A stretch of DNA of 10,493 nt from positions 554,158-564,650 of the forward strand of contig MU646435.1 of the NCBI GenBank assembly GCA_026770585.1. The letters run 5' to 3'. A program made the translations under genes and the position numbers. Positions 5,575 through 10,493 of this stretch are shown piece after piece; the first letter of the stretch is position 1, and each line of letters begins with the position of its first letter. Source of the stretch: Baffinella frigidus. Its lineage: Eukaryota > Cryptophyceae > Cryptomonadales > Baffinellaceae. The notes below the pieces were generated by a model that did no database searches, was not told the DNA's origin, and was given only the letters and a program-made list of their open reading frames with translations.

Positions 5575-5814
5575 CAGCGGGTGGGAGAGGATAAGGTCAG
5601 TGTCTGTCTATGCTGGGGGTTCGAAGAACCTAAAGGATCTCAAGGACACGCTTCACGAAATTCCTCCGTAATCCGCTGTGTGGGCATGATTCATGAGCGC
5701 GCGAGGTTTGCGGTGTTGCCCTGCGGGTGGGAGCGAGCGCTCGAATCATGAATCATGCATCATGCATGTGCCCACACAGCGGCCTTCGAATGGATTTTGT
5801 AAATAATCCAACGA

Positions 5815-5877
5815 CTTATCCATAGGACCCTACCGTAGGCAATACCGTAGGGATATCGGGGGGTTCCTACGGATAAG
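5815..5877. mobile_element. short foldback element
   Basis: Terminal inverted repeats CTTATCCATAGGA (5815-5827) and TCCTACGGATAAG (5865-5877) match at 12 of 13 positions around a 37-bp centre. The centre shares CGTAGGCAATACC with introns after the 45-bp exon copies, so the element may derive from that duplicated intron. Confidence 0.45.
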
Positions 5878-6415
5878 GTAACTGAAATTCCGTGGCTTAG
5901 CCACTGAGGACCCTTTTCGCAGCCCGCGGTGTGGATATGCATATCAAAGCTCGAATCATTGACGTGGATATCAGGAGACTTGAGCGTGCGGGGTCTCAAT
6001 GGTTCCATGTTTGCGGTTGCATGCGCTTCCCAAGCGGTGCGGGTTCTTAAGTTCTGTGCTCGTGTAACCCAAATATCCCTAGGGTTTCCTGTTTGCGATT
6101 TCATTCGAGGGTTCTCTGTTCGTGGTTTCATTAGCTTCACCAACCACAAACAAACCCGTAAGGCTCGCTCCCCCACCCCACCCCCTCCACCCCCTACAAA
6201 CGCTCCCCCACCCCACCCCCTCCACCCCCTACAAACAGAGGCGGTGCGTGAGGGACGTGGCGGAGGTGGGAATATCCCAGATATCCGAAGGGTTCCCTGT
6301 TTGCGATTTCTTCATTCCAGAGGGTTCCCTGTTTGCGATTTCTTGTTTGTGGATACATTGTCTTAACAGGCGGGGCGTGGGGCAGGTGGTGGGGGGGAGT
6401 GAAAGCGAGGGTTAC
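5878..6415 (-). other. intron DNA with short tandem repeats
   Basis: No exon is visible. It holds several copies of a roughly 33-bp unit containing CCTGTTTGCGATTTC (about 6085, 6297, 6329, with a diverged copy at 6110), a 33-34 bp C-rich tandem duplication at 6171-6236, and scattered GGATATC/AATATCC motifs. Frames open on both strands here are low complexity and I do not call them genes. Confidence 0.5.
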
Positions 6416-6472
6416 CTGGAACTCCTTGAGTTTGTCGCGAAGGTCTCCCAGCTCTGCAGACACTTTGGAGAC
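6416..6472 (-). CDS. exon 4: coiled-coil exon, 57 bp
   Basis: Acceptor CAACCGCAG|GTCTCC and donor TTCCAG|GTAACC bound 19 codons reading VSKVSAELGDLRDKLKEFQ, a textbook heptad pattern with hydrophobic residues three or four apart. It is phase 0 at both ends. It resembles, in length and in its Val-Ser start, the exon at 4794-4850, so the two could be old duplicates. It is the only copy I see of this exon. Confidence 0.6.
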
Positions 6473-6593
6473 CTGCGGTTGCGCATATCCCATGAGTCGT
6501 CGCAAATATCCAAATATCCAAATATCCAAATATCCCATGGGCGCCGAGCATGAAAGCTGTGGCGTGAATGCACAGATGTGAAGGAGGGAGATG

Positions 6594-6594
<1 letters not shown>

Positions 6595-6624
<30 letters not shown>
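6595..6624. repeat. (GT)15 microsatellite
   Basis: A pure GT tract lies in the intron between the exons at 6945-7007 and 6416-6472. Confidence 0.9.
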
Positions 6625-6625
<1 letters not shown>

Positions 6626-6791
6626 TAGGGTCTCAGAGTGGTCCTTGATTTGTCCCGTTTAACGCAAGGCAACCTCTTTCGTGAGCCCACGGTCTGAAGA
6701 AATAGAACACGGATATCAGGGTTACAAGAACCCAGAACTTAAGAACCCGCACCGGATTTGGGAACTGCGTGTTCTTGATTTAGTACCAGAG

Positions 6792-6896
6792 GGTTGATTA
6801 AATCTCGCGTCAGACAACCCTCTGGTTCTAATGTAAGAACACAGACACCGATCGACGCTCGACCACGGGTGTTCTTACAGCCCGGATATCCCTGCA
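6792..6896. repeat. dispersed repeat of about 105 bp, copy B
   Basis: This is the partner of 4437-4545, same orientation. It includes a perfect 11-bp inverted repeat, CCAGAGGGTTG at 6786 against CAACCCTCTGG ending at 6825. It lies in the intron after the exon at 6945-7007. No protein is recognised. Confidence 0.55.
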
Positions 6897-6944
6897 CAGA
6901 CCACACCAGCAGCAAACTCACACATGAAAGAGAGGAGGAGAAAC

Positions 6945-7007
6945 CTTGGCGCGAAGCGCGGTTGCCTCCTCCCCCGACCGGAGCACCGCTGCGGCCTGCT
7001 GGTCCAC
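6945..7007 (-). CDS. exon 3: coiled-coil exon, 63 bp
   Basis: Acceptor GAGACAG|GTGGACC and donor GCCAAG|GTTTCT bound exactly 21 codons, beginning VDQQAAAVLRSGEEA and ending LRAK. The reading is coiled-coil-like, and phase 0 at both ends fits the exons either side. The other two minus-strand frames are also open here, so the frame is chosen on splice phase and composition only. Confidence 0.5.
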
Positions 7008-7259
7008 CTGTCTCGATCCACACGCCTCCGCGGGTCAGGTTCGTTCTGGGTCAACGTGCTTCTGAATTTGTGGCCGGAGCACACCCCAATATCCCCCATC
7101 CCTTTCCTAGCGCGCGCGCGAGCACGACAGGCGGTGTTCTTTGGCTGCTTGCAGGCATCCAAACGCCACGAGGGGCATCCCACACGTGCCACAAACTGCA
7201 GAGGCCCCGTCGCAGCGCGCACAAACACGAAAGACCCGCATAAGAGTCAGGGGCGGAAC

Positions 7260-7347
7260 CTGGCTTTGGGCGAGGCCCAGCAGGCGCGAGTGCTCGTCTT
7301 CCTTGACAATCAGCTCCTCGCTCTCCTGTTTCGCCTCTAGCGCGATC
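7260..7347 (-). CDS. exon 2: coiled-coil exon, 88 bp
   Basis: The acceptor reads GGGGAGCAG|G and the donor GCCAG|GTTCCG. One base completes the split Lys codon of exon 1, then 29 codons follow, beginning IALEAKQESEELIVK and ending LLGLAQSQ. The strongly charged, Leu-spaced sequence continues the coiled coil of exon 1. A second possible acceptor lies 19 bases upstream (CTCTAACGCAG), but it brings in a stop codon, so I prefer the nearer one. After this exon the reading phase is 0. Confidence 0.6.
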
Positions 7348-7564
7348 CTGCTCCCCATCGCCCCCTGCGTTAGAGGGTGTTGCAGGGTATCTGAGAGGCT
7401 GGCGGTGGTCGGGGCGGCGCGTCGCACAAACACAGGTGCGCTAGGGCAGCACACTGCGAGGTTTGCCCGCGAGCAGCGTGGAGTGCACGGCGGGCAGCAA
7501 GCGCTGATGAAGGGGGGCAGCAAGCGCTGATGAGGAGGCGAAACGGAGGGTAAGGGGCGCTCAC
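7348..7564 (-). other. intron 1 with a 23-bp tandem duplication near the donor
   Basis: GGGCAGCAAGCGCTGATGA occurs at 7492-7510 and again at 7515-7533, just inside the donor of exon 1. Long open frames cross this stretch on both strands, but they have arginine-rich low-complexity sequence and no recognisable domain. Confidence 0.45.
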
Positions 7565-7998
7565 TTCCTCAACTCCTCCACCTTGGTCTCCAGCTCCTTG
7601 ATGCGTGGGTCCTCAACCTCCGGCTCTGGGGCGTCGCGGAGCAGCCAGCTCGGCAGCACGCTCTGGAGCTTAGCGTGCGCGGCGGTAACCAGGCTCGCGC
7701 GCTCGCTTCCCGCTCCAGCGCCCGAGCGCTCGCTTCCCGCTCCAGCGAGCTCGGCCCGAGTTTTGCGAAGAAGCTCCTGCGTCGCGTGGCGCTGCGCCTC
7801 TTCCGTGCGCGCAGCGGTCGCTGCGGACTGAAGGTGGTGGCGGAGGCCTGCTAGGAGCTGCGCCGCAGCAGAGACGTCAAGAGTCACAACTTCTTGGTGG
7901 TGCTTGGGGCGTTTGCGCCCTGGCGAGCTGTCCTCATTGGCCTGAGGGGACGAACCCACACTGGGACGCGCCCGCGAGGGCGAACGTGGAGCCTGCAT
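7565..7998 (-). CDS. exon 1: basic Ser/Pro-rich N-terminus and start of coiled coil
   Basis: The frame opens at an ATG (7996-7998) and runs 144 codons plus two bases to a donor reading GAGGAA|GTGAGCG. Read without splicing it stops at the TGA overlapping that donor (7561-7563), giving 145 residues. Residues 1-35 are rich in Pro, Ser and Arg and include GRKRPKHHQ, a possible nuclear localisation signal. Residues about 40-120 are Ala/Leu/Glu-rich with a short internal duplication (GAGSER twice, from a repeat at 7700-7750). The last part, ending in KELETKVEELRK, is clear coiled coil. Splicing AA|G to the exon at 7260-7347 restores Lys and continues the coil in frame. The ATG choice is not certain because the frame is open a little upstream. 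No function is recognised. Confidence 0.6.
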
Positions 7999-8277
7999 CC
8001 CGCAAACTAGTCCGCCACAGCCAACTGGAACACCAGGCGCGCCCCTCAGCCCTTCAGCTTTTCGCTGAGTCCTTCCTCTTTTTTGGGTTTAAAACCAGAT
8101 TTATTTCTGAGGGGACCAGAGGACCCAGCAGGAATACCCATTCCAGGTGCGTTCTTGGAGCTGTTTGTCTCCTTTTGGCAGAGAATGCCCGAGGTTTTCA
8201 TGAAATTGACTTTTGAATGCACCCCGAAAGGTCATGCTGAGCTTTGACCATAGTGGGCAAATCTGATGTTTCAATAG
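7999..8277. promoter_or_regulatory. divergent intergenic stretch upstream of exon 1 and of the RT remnant
   Basis: This 280-bp gap separates two head-to-head features, so it should hold the promoter of the minus-strand gene. The only candidate core element is GGTTTTAAAC at about 8088-8097, roughly 90 bases upstream of the ATG. A short perfect hairpin, TCAGC/GCTGA, lies near 8055. The right half may be decayed 5' sequence of the RT element: its frame 1 is open but for stops at 8245, 8251 and 8275. Confidence 0.2.
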
Positions 8278-9177
8278 GGGCGCCTGAGACAGCTTCTCGA
8301 TGAAGCGCTGCGAGCGGGGGAGGCGGCGGAGAATCACGCCAGGGAACGAGCGATCAAGGCTCGAAAGTCTGTCAGAGCTGTCAAGAGCCCAACGTCGGAA
8401 GTGGAATGGGCTAGGAAGGTGACCAGGGCGGAGGAGTTGGCGAGGAGGGGGAATCTCAGCAAGGGCTTTGCTACTCTCACGCAGCCAGGTTTGGCAGCTC
8501 ACGACGCCGTTGAAGAGCTAAAAGCCAAGCACCCGTTTGCGTCTCCGCCTGATGCGGACCACCATGGGGGGGGCAGGTGGACACAGGAGCCAGAGCCTCT
8601 TACGCCCAGCGAGGTGAAGCGTGCGATTAGGAAATCAGCCCCCGCGGGTGCGGCTGATCGATTTGGCTGGTGCATCAGGGAAGATCTGGAATGCTTCTAC
8701 GCCAAGTTGAGTGCCCCAGCGCCGGGTATTTTCACCAACTACGTCCTGGCGCCGTTTTTAGAGGGCTCGTTCCCCACCGGGGCCTTTGACTCGAACATCC
8801 TCTGGGGGGGGACTCTGCTGGCTCTCTCCAAGGCGCCGAAGCCGGGGTCCCGCCCGGTGGTCATCGGGCTAGCGCTGCGACGGGTCACACTCAAGGCGGT
8901 CATGCCGAGGTATCGCAAGGACCTGGAGGGATATTTCCTAGGTGAACATCCACGCGTCAAGCAGTTCGCTGCGGGGGTGCAGGATGGAGCGACGCGAGGG
9001 TACAAATTGATCCAGCAATTACTTGATGACTTGGAGACAGACGACGGGCGAGACCCCATTGTTGCCATGGCTCTCGACGCAACAAATGCGTTGAACTGTC
9101 TCTCTCGCCAGACGTGGTTTGACACCCTCGCGGGGATCGCCAGCAACACTATGACGCGGGTCTGCTTGGGGAAGTGA
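8278..9177 (+). pseudogene. non-LTR-type reverse transcriptase, fingers and first half of palm
   Basis: The frame is open from just after a TAG at 8275-8277 to a TGA at 9175-9177. No ATG occurs early; the first usable start codon is a GTG at 8401. The beginning is Arg/Lys/Glu-rich, as is common before RT domains of this kind. From 8401, residues about 70-90 (SAPAGAADRFGW) match the RT SAPGPDG-type motif, residues 151-167 (RPVVIGLALRRVTLKAV) match the RPI..G..LRR motif, and residue 226 is the Asp of motif A in ALDATNALN. The reading then ends in VCLGK, where the family should run on to motif B; motif B lies in the frame one base back, so a one-base deletion (or equivalent) lies near 9130-9175. 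I see no slippery heptamer supporting programmed frameshifting. Endonuclease and 5' regions are absent. Confidence 0.75.
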
Positions 9178-10091
9178 AGCCGGGGGAGGAGTTGCCCTTC
9201 ACCACTGAGATCCTACGGACGCTCAATCCTATGCTCAAGGAATGCTATACGGACCCGGCCTTGGTGCGACACTTCTCCAGCGCCCTGGGGGAGGCGATCA
9301 ACCTCGCCGTGTCTAGGGGTGTGCAGCAAGGGGACGTGCTGGGCTCTGTGCTGTGGTGCCTCGCCCTGCATCCTGTCCTCTGCAGGGTCATGGACCGCCA
9401 CGTCAATGTGCACTGTGTCACCTTTGCGGATAACGTTTGGTGCATCGGCAAGCTCAGCGAAGTGCTTCCGGCCACCAGCGATCTTGCGACTGCCATGGAG
9501 AAGTCCTTGACAGTCACCATCAACGTGGGGGAGAGCTACATCTACGCGCCTGCCTTCCAGCGCGACAACACTCTGCACGTAACTAAAGTGATCGCTGCGA
9601 TGGGGGAGGACTTGGGACCGCTCGTGCAGAGCCTTCTCAAGGGCATGAGTGAGAACAGGACGGGGGTGTCTGTGCTGGGGGTGCCGCTCGGGTCTGAGGA
9701 TTACATCAGGACCTTTCTTGTGGACAAAGCGAAGCGTTTCATCGGCGATTTCCCGGCGCTCAACAAGCTGACAGACTTCAAGGTGTACCTCAACTTTGTA
9801 CGTTTCTGCCTCGCCCCGCGTCTCCACTACCTTCTTCGGGCAATAGATCCGGCCCTCACTCAAACGCCGTGCAATCTGTTGGACTTTAACATCCGGTACA
9901 ACCTCTTGGAAGTGATGGGGTGGGACGCTTTTGACCCGGCGGCGCTCGAAGGTTGGGAACCCGACACCACGCAAGACGCAGTGAATGGAGCGACACTGTG
10001 AATCGACTACTACATCTTTGGGTCTCTCGCGCGGGGTTCGTTGGGGATCCCTCGTGCCGCGGACGTAGCAACGCCGGCCTTCTACGGTTAG
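9132..10091 (+). pseudogene. non-LTR-type reverse transcriptase, second half of palm and thumb
   Basis: In the frame one base back from the upstream half, the sequence continues HYDAGLLGEVKPGEEL, then motif B (SRGVQQGDVLGSVLWCL, about 9312-9362). Motif C at 9423-9434 reads FADN where active enzymes have FADD/YADD, so one catalytic Asp is gone. LGVPLGSEDYI (about 9675-9710) and FVRFCLAPRLHYLLR are typical of the thumb. A TGA at 9999-10001 interrupts, but the same frame goes on with RGSLGIPRAADVATPAFYG, matching the GGLG...AA...A.A conserved block, up to 10088. The next codon, TAG, is formed by telomere-like repeat, so the element is truncated there. With the frameshift, FADN and the stop, it is dead. 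No RNase H or endonuclease is visible. Confidence 0.75.
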
Positions 10092-10493
10092 GGGTTAGAG
10101 GTTAGGGTTTAGAGTTGAGGGTTAAAGGTGTAGGGTTTGAGATTTAAGGTTGAGGGTTGAGGGTTGAGGGTTTAAGGTTTTGGGTTTAGGGTTTAGGGTT
10201 TACAGGGTTTAGGGTTTAGGGTTTAGGGTTCAGGGTTTAGGGTTTAGGGTTTAGGGTGTAAGGTTCAGGGTTCAGGGTTCAGGGTTCAGGGTTCAGGGTT
10301 CAGGGTTCAGGGTTCAGGGTTGAGAGTTTAAGGTTCAGCGTTTGGGGTTTGGAGTTGAGGGTTAAAGGTGTAGGGTTTGAGATTTAAGGTTGAGGGTTGA
10401 GGGTTGAGGGTTTAAGGTTTGGGGTTTAGGGTTTAGGGTTTAGGGTTTAGGGTTTAGGGTTTAGGGTTTAGGGTTTAGGGTTTAGGGTTTAGG
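10086..10493. repeat. telomere-like array following the reverse transcriptase, perfect at its end
   Basis: Degenerate TTTAGGG-like DNA begins within the last codon of the RT remnant and runs to the window end. It contains a TTCAGGG-variant run (about 10261-10320), a 240-bp higher-order duplication (10113-10200 against 10353-10440), and ten perfect GTTTAGG units at 10424-10493. The G-rich strand points toward the window end, the direction expected toward a chromosome tip, but the window does not show whether this is a terminus. Confidence 0.85.
10113..10440. repeat. 240-bp higher-order duplication inside telomere-like DNA
   Basis: The stretch from GAGTTGAGGGTTAAAGG at 10113 is repeated from 10353 with one visible mismatch over about 88 bases. 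The same order of variant units recurs exactly 240 bases on, which points to segmental duplication or unequal exchange, not telomerase synthesis. Confidence 0.8.

Larger units (their letters stand above)
5072..5725 (-). repeat. array of decayed copies of the 45-bp exon with its acceptor
   Basis: Besides the three near-complete copies, the acceptor plus exon start (CGCAG|GGCAAC or a close variant) recurs with its exon side beginning at 5145, 5212, 5381, 5469 and 5720. These copies read GNTANLAR, GTTANQ, GNVN, GNNANL and GNTANLAR and then diverge. The intron side (CTCCCACCCGCAG) and the ATCATGAATCATGCAT-like motif are repeated too. This is a tandemly multiplied exon-intron unit in which most copies are broken. 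Confidence 0.6.
6035..6754. repeat. pair of 44-bp inverted repeats
   Basis: The stretch 6035-6078, starting CGGTGCGGGTTCTTAAGTTC, recurs in inverse orientation at 6711-6754 with about six differences. The enclosed segment is roughly 630 bp and includes the exon at 6416-6472, so the pair is either two dispersed copies in opposite orientation or the ends of a larger inserted unit. Confidence 0.6.
6473..6944 (-). other. intron DNA with AAATATCC tandem repeat
   Basis: No exon is visible. AAATATCC is repeated four times at about 6503-6535. The (GT)15 tract, the right-hand 44-bp inverted repeat and dispersed repeat copy B follow. Confidence 0.5.
223..7998 (-). other. predicted multi-exon gene for a coiled-coil protein with proline-rich tail
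   Basis: I infer a single minus-strand gene from a chain of short coding-looking segments, each flanked by AG upstream and mostly GT downstream. Joined in order they stay open, and the junction residues continue a heptad-like pattern rich in Leu, Glu, Lys, Ala and Gln. The order is: basic Ser/Pro N-terminus and start of coiled coil (7565-7998), 7260-7347, 6945-7007, 6416-6472, then the 45-bp exon family (5027-5574), the 57-bp family (4389-4850), the 66-bp family (3661-3989), 3450-3482, the 39-bp family (2703-3263), 1295-1411, and the proline-rich tail family (223-1146). Exon 1 ends in phase 2 and exon 2 restores it; all later exons are phase 0. I do not recognise the family; a cytoskeletal or scaffold coiled coil is a guess. 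How many of the repeated exons are really spliced in cannot be told. Basis: splice motifs and frames are seen; the gene model is inferred. Confidence 0.6.

Noticed and set aside
5620-5672. Plus-strand short reading NLKDLKDTLHEI resembling coiled coil
   Set aside because: It is only about 15 codons, lacks splice signals in phase, and is on the opposite strand to the gene; probably chance.
5929-6553. Plus-strand open frames of about 145 residues with poly-proline
   Set aside because: The proline comes from C-rich tandem repeats and the rest is intron repeat DNA; no domain and no homology to the surrounding exon pattern.
6794-7530. Several overlapping open frames of 115-150 residues on both strands
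   Set aside because: High GC leaves all frames open by chance; they have arginine/proline-rich composition and no recognisable motif. Only the segments at 6945-7007 and 7260-7347 fit splice sites and coiled coil.
9160-9180. Programmed -1 frameshift as an explanation for the two RT frames
   Set aside because: There is no X XXY YYZ slippery heptamer at the overlap and the copy carries other lesions, so a deletion is the simpler account.
9213-9974. Minus-strand open frame of 253 residues opposite the reverse transcriptase
   Set aside because: It is the antisense of well-supported RT motifs and has His/Arg/Val-rich shadow composition.
10424-10493. True chromosome end at the right edge
   Set aside because: Ten perfect repeats point the right way, but the window simply stops there and similar DNA is interstitial throughout; not claimable from this sequence.

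Overview
This is eukaryotic nuclear DNA, most likely from a microalga or related protist whose telomere repeat is TTTAGGG. That repeat type is known from plants, many algae, dinoflagellates and chromerids; the sequence alone does not decide between them. The window shows short exons with GT-AG (a few possibly GC-AG) splice signals, very large amounts of degenerate TTTAGGG-like DNA, microsatellites, small foldback elements and one dead reverse transcriptase. I see nothing bacterial: no operons, ribosome binding sites, tRNA, rRNA or CRISPR.

Minus strand, about 7998 down to about 220: I infer one multi-exon gene, not recognised as a known family. It starts with a 434-bp exon encoding a Pro/Ser/Arg-rich basic N-terminus and the start of a coiled coil (7565-7998). 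About ten kinds of very short exon follow (33, 39, 45, 57, 63, 66 and 88 bp and similar). After exon 2 every exon is a whole number of codons and joins in phase 0. Taking one good copy of each kind gives a continuous coiled coil that runs into a 117-bp exon (1295-1411) leading to a proline-rich tail (exons between 1146 and 223).

Most of these exons are present several times, each with its flanking intron: seven copies of the 45-bp exon (three near complete, most decayed), four of the 57-bp exon, two of the 66-bp exon plus three tiny relics, four of the 39-bp exon, five of the start of the 117-bp exon, and four of the tail exon. The introns between them consist largely of (CCCTAAA)n read on the coding strand, or of (CT)n/(CA)n. 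At about nine places the array ends in CTAAACCAG or CCAAACCAG directly before an exon or exon relic, so degenerate telomere-like DNA appears to supply the pyrimidine-rich tract, a branch-point-like CTAAAC and the AG acceptor. This is the most striking observation in the window.

Plus strand, 8278-10088: a non-LTR-type reverse transcriptase pseudogene, divergent to the gene above. It carries a frameshift near 9130-9175, FADN in place of FADD, an in-frame TGA at 9999-10001, and is cut off at about 10086 by telomere-like DNA. From there to the window end is TTTAGGG-like DNA with a 240-bp higher-order duplication, ending in ten perfect 7-mers.

Other elements: a 125-bp hairpin element (3784-3907), a 63-bp foldback (5815-5877), inverted copies of a 44-bp repeat (6035-6078 and 6711-6754), two copies of a roughly 105-bp dispersed repeat (4437-4545 and 6792-6896), and a C-tract repeat in direct and inverted copies (2474-2673).
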